Of a DNA stretch of 64,000 nt, positions 26,485 to 35,829 are shown one piece after another (the stretch's first letter is position 1; every line of letters begins with the position of its first letter). Source of the stretch: JACKFB01 sp041389525 (lineage in GTDB: Bacteria > Myxococcota_A > UBA9042 > PHBI01 > JACKFB01). Position numbers and translations under genes: made by a program. A model generated the notes under the pieces. That model searched no databases. It worked only from the letters and a program-made list of their open reading frames with translations, and was not told the origin of the DNA. The stretch spans positions 258,247-322,246 of the forward strand of contig JAWKRR010000003.1 of NCBI GenBank assembly GCA_041389525.1, in the 5' to 3' direction.

Positions 26485-27725
26485 TGACCGGACCAGCGCT
26501 GGTGGCCGTCCTCTTGGGCGCGGCGTTCTTGGCGAGCGCGCGGCGCTTTCGGCGTTTTCGACAGGCTCTGGGCCTCGCGCATCTGGTCGTCACCGGTCAC
26601 GCCTTCCTGGTCGTGGGGGCGGTGGTCGGCCTCGCGGTCACCGACCCCCAACTCGACGCCATGTCGCCGCTGCTCACGCCCATGGTCGCGCTGGTGGCCG
26701 GCACCCTCGGCTTCTCCATCGGCATGCGCTTTCACTGGCGCGTGCTCCGCGTGATGCCCTTCCGGGCCGCCGGCGTCGCCCTGCTCCCGGCCCTCGGCGT
26801 CGCGCTGATCGCCGGCGTCGCCTCCGCCGGCATCCTCATCAGCGCCGGCCTGGGTCCCGTCGAATCCGTCGCCGCCGCGCTCATCACGGCCGCGGCCGCC
26901 GCCGCCAGCGCCCCGACCCTCGCCGCCGCCATCCGCCGCCGCCGGGGCGGCCGCTCGCCCGCCGCCCTCGCCTCCCTCCGCCTCGTCGAGCTCTCCGCCG
27001 GCCTATCCAACATGATCACCCTCGGCGCCGCCGTCTTCGCGTTTGGCCTGATGCGCGCTGGTGATTTCAGCGCCGCCGCCCTCGGCTGGGTGCTGCTCAA
27101 CGTCGCCCTCGGCCTCATCACCGGCGTCCTGACCTGGCTCTTCCTCGGCGGCCGCGCCCGCCGCGACGAACGCCTCCTCCTCGGCGTCGGCATGATCGCC
27201 TTCACCGCCGGCCTCGCCGAGTGGTTCGGCCTCTCCCCCGCCGCGCTCTGCGCCACCGCGGGCGGCGCCCTCGTCAACCTCCCCGGCGATCGCATGGCGT
27301 CCATGGCCCAAGCCATCCGCCGCCTCGAGCGCCCCGCGGTCGTCATCCTGATGACCCTCGCCGGCGTCTACGCCGTCCAGGACCTCCACCTCGTCATCCT
27401 CGCGCTGGTGGGGCTGCTCACCCTGGTGCGCGGCGCGGCGGCCACCAGCATCGCCCGCCGCGTCTCCGGCTCCCTCGCCCCCGCCACCGGCCTCGCCGCC
27501 CGCCCCGACTGGGGCAAGGGCCTCATCCCCCAGGGCAGCCTCGGCCTCGTCTGCGCCTTGGTGTTTCGCCAAGTCTGGCCCGGCGACCCCGCCGAATGGG
27601 CCCTGGCCGCCATCGCCATCGCCAGCCTCCTCAACGAGCTCGCCGCGCCTCACGTCTTGCTCCCCGCCCTCACCCCCGCAGCCGGCTCCGCCGATCCCGC
27701 GCCGCCGACCGCGGTCCCCACATGA
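26484..27725 (+). CDS. CPA2-type cation/proton antiporter-like membrane protein (first of two)
   Basis: Polytopic membrane protein, 413 aa, with about 12 hydrophobic helices evenly spaced from residue 5 to 400. It resembles the Na+/H+ exchanger domain (PF00999-like) in length and helix rhythm: MVALVAGTLGFSIGMRFHWRVL early and SIARRVSGSLAP, PDWGKGLIPQGSLGLVCALVF late. The middle is extremely Ala-rich (VAAALITAAAAAASAPTLAAA), where CPA2 members usually carry the ion-binding segment; no obvious Asp pair is seen there. It may therefore be a divergent or regulatory paralogue. It overlaps EIIA by 1 nt upstream and the second antiporter by 4 nt (ATGA) downstream, which argues for a fixed three-protein unit in the inner membrane. 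Confidence 0.72.
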   Translation: MTGPALVAVLLGAAFLASARRFRRFRQALGLAHLVVTGHAFLVVGAVVGLAVTDPQLDAMSPLLTPMVALVAGTLGFSIGMRFHWRVLRVMPFRAAGVALLPALGVALIAGVASAGILISAGLGPVESVAAALITAAAAAASAPTLAAAIRRRRGGRSPAALASLRLVELSAGLSNMITLGAAVFAFGLMRAGDFSAAALGWVLLNVALGLITGVLTWLFLGGRARRDERLLLGVGMIAFTAGLAEWFGLSPAALCATAGGALVNLPGDRMASMAQAIRRLERPAVVILMTLAGVYAVQDLHLVILALVGLLTLVRGAAATSIARRVSGSLAPATGLAARPDWGKGLIPQGSLGLVCALVFRQVWPGDPAEWALAAIAIASLLNELAAPHVLLPALTPAAGSADPAPPTAVPT

Positions 27726-29119
27726 GCGCCCCCGCCAGCCCCAGCATCACCCTCCTGCGCCGCGGCCTCCTCTTCCGCCTGCTGCCCCTCGCCGGCTGCG
27801 TCGCCATCCTCTCCGTCGCCCGCCGCCTCTCGCTGCCCTTCGAGCCCACCGATCACCGCGGCACCGCCGTGGCCGTGGGCTTCCTCCTCCTCGCCGGCTT
27901 CGTCGCAGGCAAAGCCGCCGCCCGCGCCGGCCTCCCCCGCATCACCGGCTACCTCCTCGCCGGCATCGCCCTGGGCCCCTACGGCACCGGCATCCTCAGC
28001 TCCGAGATGCTCGCCGCCCGCACGGTGGTCGATGGCGTGGCCGTCGCCCTCATCGCGCTGACCGCCGGCGGCGAGCTCGAGATCGCCTGGCTACGCCGCG
28101 CATTTCGCCGCGTCGCCACCATCACCTTCGGCGAGCTCGGCTTCGTCCTCGTCGGCGTCTTCGGCGCCTTCCTGCTCGTCCAGCACTTCCTCGAGGTCAT
28201 CCCGCCCGAGCTCATGCCCGCTCAACCCGGCGCCCTCTTCATCGTCGCCCTCGTCTTCTCCGCCATCGCCGTCGCCAACTCGCCCTCGGTCGCCATCGCC
28301 GTCATCAACGAGACCCGCTCCGAAGGCCCGGTGACCCGCACGGTGCTCGGCGTCACCATCCTCAAAGACATCGTCGTCATCGTGCTCTTCGCCTTCACCC
28401 TGGCGCTCGCCCGCAACACCCTGGGCGGCGCCGGCGACGAGCCGCTCTGGTGGACGCTCACCCGCGAGCTGCTCGGCTCCACCCTGGTCGGCTTCGCGTT
28501 CGGCGGCCTCATCATCCTCTACCTGCGCACGGTCGGCCGCGAGCTGCCCGTCTTCCTCCTGGTCTTCTGCCTCGCCCTCGCCCAGACCTGCCGCGCCTTC
28601 CACCTCGAGGTCCTCCTCGCCGCCGTCGCCGCCGGCTTCCTGGTCGCCAACTACCCCGGCGGCCACGGCCACCGCCTCGTCGCCGCCATCGAGCGCGTCT
28701 CGCTGCCCGTCTACGCCATCTTCTTCGCCGGCGCGGGCGCCAAGGTCCGCCTGGACGTGCTCGGCGACCTCTGGCTCCCGGCGATCGCCTTCGTCATCAT
28801 CCGCGCGGGCTTCGTCTACGCCGGCACGCGCGTCGGTACCCACATCGCCGACGCCGAGCCCACGGTCCGCCGCTACGCCTGGGTCGGTTTCATCAGCCAA
28901 GCGGGCGTCACCCTCGCCCTCGCGGCGCTGGTCAGCCGCACCTTCCCCACCTGGGGAGCCTCGCTCGAGATCCTCATCATCTCGATGATCGCCATCCACG
29001 AGCTGGTCGGCCCCCCCGCGTTCCAGTGGGCCCTGTCCCGCGCCGGCGAGATCGGCGGTGCTGACCGCGCCCCCGAGATCGATGCCCCCGACGAAGAGGC
29101 CGACGCCATCGCTGCCTAA
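27722..29119 (+). CDS. CPA2-type cation/proton antiporter (second of two)
   Basis: Integral membrane protein of 465 aa with about 13 helices, in the KefB/Na+-H+ exchanger superfamily. The ATG at 27722 overlaps the previous stop. Family-like features are FVAGKAAARAGLPRITGYLLAGIALGPYG in helices 2-3, VALIALTAGGELEIAWLRR, the unwound-helix segment VALVFSAIAVANSPSVAIAVINETRSEGP followed by TVLGVTILKDIVVIVLFA, and PVYAIFFAGAGAKVRLDVL near the end. The C-terminus is a short acidic cytoplasmic tail (DAPDEEADAIAA), so no TrkA-N domain is attached. Ion specificity (K+ or Na+) cannot be read. Control by the upstream EIIA protein is inferred from the operon layout. About 140 nt follow before the urease cluster. 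Confidence 0.85.
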   Translation: MSAPASPSITLLRRGLLFRLLPLAGCVAILSVARRLSLPFEPTDHRGTAVAVGFLLLAGFVAGKAAARAGLPRITGYLLAGIALGPYGTGILSSEMLAARTVVDGVAVALIALTAGGELEIAWLRRAFRRVATITFGELGFVLVGVFGAFLLVQHFLEVIPPELMPAQPGALFIVALVFSAIAVANSPSVAIAVINETRSEGPVTRTVLGVTILKDIVVIVLFAFTLALARNTLGGAGDEPLWWTLTRELLGSTLVGFAFGGLIILYLRTVGRELPVFLLVFCLALAQTCRAFHLEVLLAAVAAGFLVANYPGGHGHRLVAAIERVSLPVYAIFFAGAGAKVRLDVLGDLWLPAIAFVIIRAGFVYAGTRVGTHIADAEPTVRRYAWVGFISQAGVTLALAALVSRTFPTWGASLEILIISMIAIHELVGPPAFQWALSRAGEIGGADRAPEIDAPDEEADAIAA

Positions 29120-29262
29120 GCTGCGATGTGCGATGTGGCGGCTGGTCATCGCTCCCACGGGACACCCCGCGCGCCGAAACACCCCAAACCCCCAATGTTT
29201 CCAACGCGTAACATGCGCGAGCGGCCTTGACGACGACGCCACGCGCTCCATAGGGTGGCCGG

Positions 29263-30141
29263 GTGGTTGGCGCAGCGCAGAGGCCGGTTTCGTCGTCGGC
29301 GACGTGGGTGGGTGAGCTCTCGCTAGGCTATGGCCGTCGGGGGGAGCGCACGATCCCGACCGAGCGACGGCACGTCGGGCCGCTGCGGGTGCTGCGTCAC
29401 TTCTACCCAGAGGGGGACGGGCTGCTACAGCATGTCGTGGTGCATCCGCCCGGCGGTGTGGCGACCGGGGACCAGCTGCAGGTCCGGCTGGACCTCGCGG
29501 AGGGCGCCCAGGTCCAGCTGACTACGCCCGGCGCGACCTCGTGGTACCGTGCCCGCTCGGCGATCGCCGATCCGCCGACGGCCGCCGACGCGCTTCAGGA
29601 GATCCGCGCGACCCTCGCGCCTGACGCGACCCTCGAGTGGCTGCCCCAGCCGACCATCCTCTTCGACGGCGCCCGCGCGCGTCTAAAAGCGCGCTTTGAC
29701 CTCGCCGACGGCGCGCGCCTGCTGGCCTGGGACCTCGTGGCGCTGGGCCGCCGCGCCGGGGACCTGCCATTCCGCCTCGGCTCGCTGCGCTACGACACCC
29801 AGGTCCGGCGCGCTGGCCGCCTCCTCCACGCCGAGCGCCTCGTCCTCGACGCCGTCGACCGCTGGCGCGACTCAGCGCTGGGCCTCGGCGGCGCCGACGT
29901 GTTCGGCACCTTCATCGTCGCCGCGCCCGACCTCCAGGAACACACTCTGACCGCCTGCCGCGTAGAGCCCGCACCGCCCGGCGACCGCGCCGCCCTCACC
30001 CTGCTGCCCGGCCTCCTCGTCGCCCGCTACGTGGGCACATCCACCGAGCGCGCCCAGGCGTGGCTCCGCCGCCTCTGGCACATCACGCGCCCCGCCGTCC
30101 TCGGCCGCCCGGCCGTCCCCCCACGCATCTGGAGCACCTGA
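29263..30141 (+). CDS. ureD: Urease accessory protein UreD (UreH)
   Basis: Urease maturation factor, 292 aa, GTG start (an unusual start, chosen because the open frame begins here). Family elements: GELSLGYGRRGERTIPTERRHVGPLRVLRHFYPEG at the N-terminus, VVVHPPGGVATGDQLQV, TTPGATSWYRA, LEWLPQPTILFDGARARL, and WDLVALGRRAGD. UreD docks on the apo-urease and, with UreF and UreG, forms the complex through which nickel is delivered to the active site. It is the first of seven contiguous same-strand urease genes; ureA begins 1 nt after its stop. Confidence 0.93.
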   Translation: MVGAAQRPVSSSATWVGELSLGYGRRGERTIPTERRHVGPLRVLRHFYPEGDGLLQHVVVHPPGGVATGDQLQVRLDLAEGAQVQLTTPGATSWYRARSAIADPPTAADALQEIRATLAPDATLEWLPQPTILFDGARARLKARFDLADGARLLAWDLVALGRRAGDLPFRLGSLRYDTQVRRAGRLLHAERLVLDAVDRWRDSALGLGGADVFGTFIVAAPDLQEHTLTACRVEPAPPGDRAALTLLPGLLVARYVGTSTERAQAWLRRLWHITRPAVLGRPAVPPRIWST

Positions 30142-30142
30142 C

Positions 30143-30445
<303 letters not shown>

Positions 30446-30470
30446 CCCGCGCGACCCCTCGGAGAGCCTG

Positions 30471-30788
30471 ATGATCCCTGGCGAAATCCTCGTCGACGAC
30501 CGCGCCGCGCCGATCGCGCTCAACGCCGGCCGCGACCGCGCCACCGTGGGCGTGCGCAACACCGGCGACCGGCCCGTCCAGGTCGGCTCACACTTTCACT
30601 TCTTCGAGGTCAACGACGCCCTCGACTTCGACCGCCCTGTCGCCCGCGGCATGCGCCTGGACATCGCCGCAGGCACCGCGGTGCGCTTCGAGCCGGGCCA
30701 GGAGCGCACCGTCACCCTCGTCGCGCTCGCCGGCGCCCGCCGCGTCGTGGGCTTTCAAGCCCGCGTCCAAGGAGCTCTCGAACCGTGA
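30471..30788 (+). CDS. ureB: Urease beta subunit
   Basis: Structural subunit, 105 aa, ATG start with GGAGAG upstream. Recognisable by MIPGEILVDD, RATVGVRNTGDRPVQVGSHFHFFEVNDALDFDR and GMRLDIAAGTAVRFEPGQ. The SHFHFFE strand packs against the active-site flap of UreC. The stop codon overlaps the GTG start of ureC by 4 nt (GTGA), which should keep subunit ratios matched. Confidence 0.97.
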   Translation: MIPGEILVDDRAAPIALNAGRDRATVGVRNTGDRPVQVGSHFHFFEVNDALDFDRPVARGMRLDIAAGTAVRFEPGQERTVTLVALAGARRVVGFQARVQGALEP

Positions 30789-32491
30789 CCGAGCTATCTC
30801 GCCGCGCCTACGCCGAGCTCTACGGCCCCACCACCGGCGACCGCGTGCGCCTCGCCGACACCGAACTCTGGATCCGCGTCGAGCGCGACTTCGCCATCCC
30901 GGGCGAGGAGGTCACGTTCGGTGGCGGCAAGGTCATCCGCGACGGCATGGGCCAGTCCCAGCGCCTGCGCGCGGACGTCATGGACACCGTCATCACCAAC
31001 GCGCTCATCGTGGACTGGTGGGGGATCGTCAAGGCCGACATCGGGCTGCGCGACGGGCGGATCGCCGCCATCGGGAAGGCCGGGAACCCGGACATTCAGC
31101 CGGGTGTGACCGTCGCGATCGGGGCCGCCACCGAGATCATCGCGGGCGAAGGGATGATCGTCACCGCGGGTGCAGTCGACTCGCACATTCACTTCATCTG
31201 CCCGCAGCAGATCGACGAGGCGCTCTCGTCCGGCGTGACGACGATGCTGGGCGGCGGCACCGGCCCCGCGACCGGCACCAACGCGACGACCTGCACCCCG
31301 GGGGCGTGGCACATCGCGCGGATGCTGCAGGCGGCCGACGCGTTCCCGATGAACCTGGGCTTCCTCGGCAAGGGCAACGTGTCGACGCCCGGCCCGGCGG
31401 TCGAGCAGCTTGAGGCGGGCGCCATGGGCCTGAAGCTGCACGAGGACTGGGGCACCACCCCGGCGGCCATCGACACCTGCCTCGCCGTCGCCGACGACCA
31501 CGACGTCCAGGTCGCCATCCACACCGACACCCTCAACGAGGCGGGCTTTGTCGAGACGACGGTCGCGGCCTTCGCCGGGCGCACCATTCACACCTACCAC
31601 ACCGAGGGCGCCGGCGGCGGGCACGCGCCGGACATCATCCGCCTCGCCGGCCTCGACAACGTCCTGCCCTCGTCGACCAACCCGACGCGGCCCTACACGG
31701 TCAACACGGTCGACGAACACCTCGACATGCTGATGGTCTGCCACCATCTGGACCCGGCCATCCCCGAGGACGTCGCGTTCGCCGAGAGCCGCATCCGCCG
31801 CGAGACGATCGCCGCCGAGGATATCCTTCACGATCTCGGGGCGTTCTCGATGATCGCGTCGGACTCGCAGGCCATGGGGCGGGTGGGCGAGGTCGTGATT
31901 CGGACGTGGCAGACCGCCCACAAGATGCGCGTTCAGCGCGGGCCGCTCGAGACCGACGCGGGGACGGGCGCCGACAACCTGCGGGTGAAGCGCTACGCCG
32001 CGAAGATCGGGATTAACCCGGCGATCGCTCACGGGATCGCCCACGAGGTGGGCTCGGTCGAGGTCGGCAAGCTGGCGGATCTGGTGCTTTGGCGGCCAGC
32101 CTTCTTCGGCGTGAAGCCGTCGCTGGTGCTCAAGGGCGGGGCCATCGCTTGGGCGGCCATGGGCGACCCGAACGCGTCGATCCCGACGCCGCAGCCGGTG
32201 CACGGCCGGCCGATGTTCGGGGCCTTCGGGGGTGCTAGGCACGCGACCTCGCTGAGCTTCGTGTCCCAGGCGGCGCTGGCGGCGGATATCGGGGGGAGGC
32301 TGGGGCTGCGTAAAGCGCTGTCGGCGGTGCGCGGGACGCGGAACATCGGCAAGTCGGCCATGCGGCTCAACGACCTCACGCCACACATCGAGGTGGACTC
32401 GCAGACCTACGAGGTGCGGGCCGACGGCGTGCTGCTGACCTGCGAGCCGGCGGCGGTCCTGCCCATGGCGCAGCGGTATTTCCTTTTTTGA
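30785..32491 (+). CDS. ureC: Urease alpha subunit (catalytic)
   Basis: Nickel enzyme that hydrolyses urea to ammonia and carbamate, 568 aa, GTG start overlapping ureB. Every canonical residue falls at the number used for Klebsiella urease: His134 and His136 in SHIHFICP, carbamylated Lys217 and His219 in LKLHEDWG, His246 in AIHTDT, His272 in TYHTEG, catalytic His320 in CHHLDP, and Asp360 in ASDSQAMG. Length and motif spacing are unbroken, so an active enzyme is expected once nickel is loaded. The N-terminus (LSRRAYAELYGPTTGDRVRLADT) is equally typical. Confidence 0.98.
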   Translation: MTELSRRAYAELYGPTTGDRVRLADTELWIRVERDFAIPGEEVTFGGGKVIRDGMGQSQRLRADVMDTVITNALIVDWWGIVKADIGLRDGRIAAIGKAGNPDIQPGVTVAIGAATEIIAGEGMIVTAGAVDSHIHFICPQQIDEALSSGVTTMLGGGTGPATGTNATTCTPGAWHIARMLQAADAFPMNLGFLGKGNVSTPGPAVEQLEAGAMGLKLHEDWGTTPAAIDTCLAVADDHDVQVAIHTDTLNEAGFVETTVAAFAGRTIHTYHTEGAGGGHAPDIIRLAGLDNVLPSSTNPTRPYTVNTVDEHLDMLMVCHHLDPAIPEDVAFAESRIRRETIAAEDILHDLGAFSMIASDSQAMGRVGEVVIRTWQTAHKMRVQRGPLETDAGTGADNLRVKRYAAKIGINPAIAHGIAHEVGSVEVGKLADLVLWRPAFFGVKPSLVLKGGAIAWAAMGDPNASIPTPQPVHGRPMFGAFGGARHATSLSFVSQAALAADIGGRLGLRKALSAVRGTRNIGKSAMRLNDLTPHIEVDSQTYEVRADGVLLTCEPAAVLPMAQRYFLF

Positions 32492-32501
32492 GGGAGCGAC
32501 G

Positions 32502-33062
32502 ATGAGCGAGTCCGCGACGGGCGAATCGGGCGAGGCGAGCGGCAAGGGCGGGCTGGTGCTAGACCAACGGCTTGGCGCCTTGGAGGCTGGGCGCGAGGTG
32601 GCGGCCGAGGTGTTTTTGGACTGGGACTCCCGGCGCCGCACGCGGATGGCGGTGAGCTTGAGCGACGGGCGGCGCGCCTGGGTGCAGCTTGAGCGGCCGG
32701 CGGCAGGGCAGCACTCGGTGCTGCGTGACGGCGAGGGCTTGGGCGGCGGGGACGGCGTGGTCGTGCGGGTGCGCGCGCAGGCCGAGGCGCTGTGGGAGGT
32801 GCGGGCTGACGACGCGGTGAGCCTGGCGCGCTGCGCGTACCACCTGGGAAACCGCCACGCGCAGGTCGAGGTGGCCGGAGACTGCGTCCGCACGCCGGCG
32901 GACCCGGTCATGCGGGCGATGCTGGAGCAGCTTGGCGCGACGGTGACGGCGGTGGACGCGCCTTTCGACCCGGAGGTGGGCGCCTACGCGCACCAGGGCG
33001 ACCACGTACACCAGCACGGCCACGGCGTGGCGCGCATCCACGACTTCGTCCGCAAGCCGTGA
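32502..33062 (+). CDS. ureE: Urease accessory protein UreE (nickel chaperone)
   Basis: Nickel-binding metallochaperone, 186 aa, ATG start with GGGAG upstream. A Gly/Ser-rich lead is followed by the UreE N-domain (LVLDQRLGALEAG, FLDWDSRRRTRMAVSLSDGRRAWVQL). The metal-binding C-domain carries CAYHLGNRHAQVEV, the conserved His motif. The tail HQGDHVHQHGHGVARIHD is moderately His-rich and would bind extra nickel. It is longer than most UreE proteins (about 150 aa) because of its N-terminal extension. ureF starts inside its stop codon (TGATG). Confidence 0.93.
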   Translation: MSESATGESGEASGKGGLVLDQRLGALEAGREVAAEVFLDWDSRRRTRMAVSLSDGRRAWVQLERPAAGQHSVLRDGEGLGGGDGVVVRVRAQAEALWEVRADDAVSLARCAYHLGNRHAQVEVAGDCVRTPADPVMRAMLEQLGATVTAVDAPFDPEVGAYAHQGDHVHQHGHGVARIHDFVRKP

Positions 33063-33727
33063 TGGCGGGAGGCGCCGACGGCTCTCTGGCGGTGACGCGG
33101 CTGCTGCGGCTGGCGAGCCCGGCGCTGCCGATCGGCGCCTACGCGTGGTCGTCGGGGCTTGAGTCGGCGATCGAGACCAGCGTGGTGCACGACGAGGCCA
33201 GCGCGGGCGTCTGGCTGCGAGACGCGTTGGCGCTGTCGGTGGCGCGCTGGGAGGGGCCGATCCTGTGGCGTCTGCTGACAGCGGAGTCGGCCGAGGACTA
33301 CAACGCGCTCTATCTGGCGTCGCGCGAGACCAGCGAGCTGCGGGCCGAGACGCTGCAGACGGGGATGGGGCTGTGGCGGGTGCTCCAAGCCCTCGAAGAG
33401 ACCGACGGCGCCTCACTCCCAGAGGAGGGCGCGACCCTGCCGTGGGCGTGGGCCCAGGCGGCACGCGCGTGGCACATCGAGCCTGAGCCGGCGCTCTCCG
33501 CATGGATCTTCGCGTGGTTCGAGAACCAGCTCGCCGTCCTGATGAAGACGCTGCCGCTGGGCCAGGTGGCGTCGCAGCGCCTGCTCTCCGCGTGCCTGCC
33601 GGACCTCGCCCAGGCTCAGGCGCTGGCCCAGACGCTGCCCGACGACGCGATGAGCTCGATGCTCCCGGGCCTCGCGATCCTCAGCAGCGGTCACGAGACC
33701 CAGTACTCGCGGCTCTTTCGCTCCTAG
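33062..33727 (+). CDS. ureF: Urease accessory protein UreF
   Basis: Maturation factor of 221 aa that bridges UreD and the UreG GTPase and tunes GTP hydrolysis during nickel insertion. It begins with the ATG in the TGATG overlap with ureE; a GTG one codon upstream is an alternative. The all-helical family pattern is clear: LLRLASPALPIGAYAWSSGLESAIE, RDALALSVARWEGPILWRL, YLASRETSELRAETLQTGMGLWRVL, then WIFAWFENQLAVLMKTLPLGQVASQRLL and SSMLPGLAILSSGHETQYSRLFRS. A 34-nt gap leads to ureG. Confidence 0.94.
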   Translation: MAGGADGSLAVTRLLRLASPALPIGAYAWSSGLESAIETSVVHDEASAGVWLRDALALSVARWEGPILWRLLTAESAEDYNALYLASRETSELRAETLQTGMGLWRVLQALEETDGASLPEEGATLPWAWAQAARAWHIEPEPALSAWIFAWFENQLAVLMKTLPLGQVASQRLLSACLPDLAQAQALAQTLPDDAMSSMLPGLAILSSGHETQYSRLFRS

Positions 33728-33761
33728 CCGCAGCCCCCGACCCCCGACCCCCGAGGCACCC

Positions 33762-34388
33762 ATGACCGTCGCGCTCCAGCCATCCAAGCCCGCCGACCCC
33801 ATCCGCGTCGGCGTCGGCGGCCCCGTCGGCTCCGGCAAGACCGCGCTGTTGCTGGCGCTCTGCCTGCGCCTGCGTGATCGCTTCAGCCTCGCCGTCGTCA
33901 CCAACGACATCTACACCCGCGAGGATGCGCAGTTCCTTGTCGACCACGGCGCGCTGCCCCCCGAGCGCATCCTGGGAGTCGAGACCGGCGGCTGCCCCCA
34001 CACGGCCATCCGCGAGGACGCGAGCATCAACCTGCAGGCCGTGGACGAGCTGTGCCACCGCCACCCCGCTCTCGAGCTGGTCTTCGTCGAGAGTGGCGGC
34101 GACAACCTCGCGGCGACCTTCTCCCCGGAGCTGTCCGACTTCACCATCTACGTCATCGACGTCGCCGCCGGGGACAAGATCCCGCGCAAGGGCGGCCCGG
34201 GCATCGTGAAGAGCGATCTCTTGGTCATCAACAAGATCGATCTCGCGCCGATGGTCGGGGCGTCTCTTGAGATCATGGACCGCGACGCCAAGAAGATGCG
34301 CGGCGAGCGCCCCTATGTCTTCACGAACCTGCGAAGTGGCGAGGGGTTGGACGCGGTGGTCGCGCAGCTTGACCGGCTGGGAGCCTGA
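33762..34388 (+). CDS. ureG: Urease accessory GTPase UreG
   Basis: SIMIBI-class GTPase, 208 aa, that powers nickel delivery to urease. Features: P-loop GPVGSGKTALLLALC, VVTNDIYTREDAQFL, the CPH nickel motif in VETGGCPHTAIREDAS, VFVESGGDNLAATFSPEL (Walker B region), IDVAAGDKIPRKGGPGI, and the guanine-specificity motif NKIDLAP. Length and motifs are standard. It is the last urease gene. No urea or nickel transporter gene adjoins it; the next gene is on the opposite strand. Confidence 0.97.
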   Translation: MTVALQPSKPADPIRVGVGGPVGSGKTALLLALCLRLRDRFSLAVVTNDIYTREDAQFLVDHGALPPERILGVETGGCPHTAIREDASINLQAVDELCHRHPALELVFVESGGDNLAATFSPELSDFTIYVIDVAAGDKIPRKGGPGIVKSDLLVINKIDLAPMVGASLEIMDRDAKKMRGERPYVFTNLRSGEGLDAVVAQLDRLGA

Positions 34389-34473
34389 CCCGCGGCCGCA
34401 CCAGCTTGGCAATCACCAGCCACCCGATAGCGGCCGATCTCGGGCGGGCGTGTGGGAGCGATGCCGCCGCCGC

Positions 34474-35829
34474 TCAGGGGGTGTCGGGCGGCGGGCCCGA
34501 CTCGGCGACCGGGCGCATGGTGGCGCCGCCATTGGGGCGCAGGCCGATCAGGGACAGGAAGAGGGTGCGGCGGCGCAGCGGCGGGTGAGAGCCCAGCTCG
34601 CCGAGCAGACGCGGGGCGGCGAGCGCGACGGACAGGCGCAGGGCGAAGCTGGCCAGGAAGATCCAGCGGTATTCCTCGGCCACCAGGGTGAAGAGCGCGG
34701 TGCCGGCGAGGCCGCCCAGCAGCTGACCTGTGCCATTTGACACGCTGTGGGCGGCGAAGATGAAGGGCCGGTGGCGCGGCTCGGTGGTGTCCAGCATCAG
34801 GGTGAAGAGCGAGACCTCGTAGGCGCCCCAGGCGGCGCCGGAGAGCGCCTGGGCGGCGAGGACCAGCGGCAGGCCGTTCACGAAGATCCAGGGCAAGGGC
34901 ACGATGGCGACCAGCACGGCGGCCAGCACGTAGACCTGGCGCGGGCCGTGGCGGTCGACCGAGCGGCCCCAGGCCGGCAGCGTGAGGAGCTTGGCGGCCA
35001 CGATGCAGGCCTGGGCGATCATGTAGGTGCGGTAGTCGAAGGCCAGCTCTTTGAGCATGAAGGGGGCGAAGAAGGGCGAGGACATGGAGACCGTGAAGAG
35101 GAAGAGGCCCGCCAGGGGCAGGATGCGGCGGGCGGCGCGGCCGTCGGGGCTCTTGAGGTAGTCGCCGAGGCGATCGGCGCGGCCCAGACCGGCGAAGCGG
35201 GGCTCCCAGGAGGTCGCGAGCAGCCAGGCGGTGGCGGTGCGGAAGACCGCCGCGAGGCCGAAGATCACGGCGAAGCCGCCGCCGCCGGCGTGGCGCGACA
35301 AGGGCGAGCCCTCGATGGCCTGCAGCAAGAGCCCGCCTGTCAGGAGGCCGACGAAGGTGAGCAGGTGCACCCAGCGATTTCGGCGGGCGAAGTAGTTCCC
35401 GCGGATCTCGGCCGGGACGACGTCGCCGAACCACGAAGACCACGCGGTGCCGGCGGCCTGCCCGAAGGCTTGATAGAGTGCCGCCAGCGCGAGCAGCGAG
35501 GTCGGGGTCGCGACGCGCAGGCCGTCGGTGACCGACAGGGCGGCCAGCACCAGGATCTGGGCGATGACGGCGCCGACGGTGAGGGTTCGGCGACCGACCG
35601 CGCGCTGGAGCAGCTTCAGGCTGCCGAGGGCGCCCAGGGAGCCAATGAAGACCGGCAGGGTCGCGACCAGCACGATCTCGAGGGCCGACGCGCCCAGGCG
35701 GATCGCGTCGGCGACGAAGTACAGCTCGCCCAGCCCGGCCATCACCGCGTAGAGGCCGCCCTCGACCACCGAGCGCTTGAGCGTCCGGTCCCTCAGCGCG
35801 GGGTCGACGGCCTCGGCCTCGCCGGTCAC
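34474..35829 (-). CDS. Major facilitator superfamily transporter
   Basis: Inner-membrane transporter of 451 aa with about 12 helices in two halves joined by a cytoplasmic loop (GRADRLGDYLKSPDGRAARRILP). The GTG at 35829 overlaps the stop of aspartate kinase by 4 nt, so translation is probably coupled. The loop after helix 4 carries GDVVPAEIRGNYFARRNRWVHL, reminiscent of MFS members in which PxxxRG motifs line that loop; the second half holds LTLPAWGRSVDRHGPRQVY, a recognisable MFS signature A variant. The substrate is unknown. Export or uptake linked with the aspartate amino-acid family is only a guess from context. Confidence 0.85.
   Translation of the reverse strand: MTGEAEAVDPALRDRTLKRSVVEGGLYAVMAGLGELYFVADAIRLGASALEIVLVATLPVFIGSLGALGSLKLLQRAVGRRTLTVGAVIAQILVLAALSVTDGLRVATPTSLLALAALYQAFGQAAGTAWSSWFGDVVPAEIRGNYFARRNRWVHLLTFVGLLTGGLLLQAIEGSPLSRHAGGGGFAVIFGLAAVFRTATAWLLATSWEPRFAGLGRADRLGDYLKSPDGRAARRILPLAGLFLFTVSMSSPFFAPFMLKELAFDYRTYMIAQACIVAAKLLTLPAWGRSVDRHGPRQVYVLAAVLVAIVPLPWIFVNGLPLVLAAQALSGAAWGAYEVSLFTLMLDTTEPRHRPFIFAAHSVSNGTGQLLGGLAGTALFTLVAEEYRWIFLASFALRLSVALAAPRLLGELGSHPPLRRRTLFLSLIGLRPNGGATMRPVAESGPPPDTP

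Noticed and set aside
26484..29119. Two antiporter genes as one gene split by a frameshift
   Set aside because: Each encodes a full-length set of helices with its own start, and the two sequences differ throughout. They are separate paralogues joined by a normal ATGA overlap.
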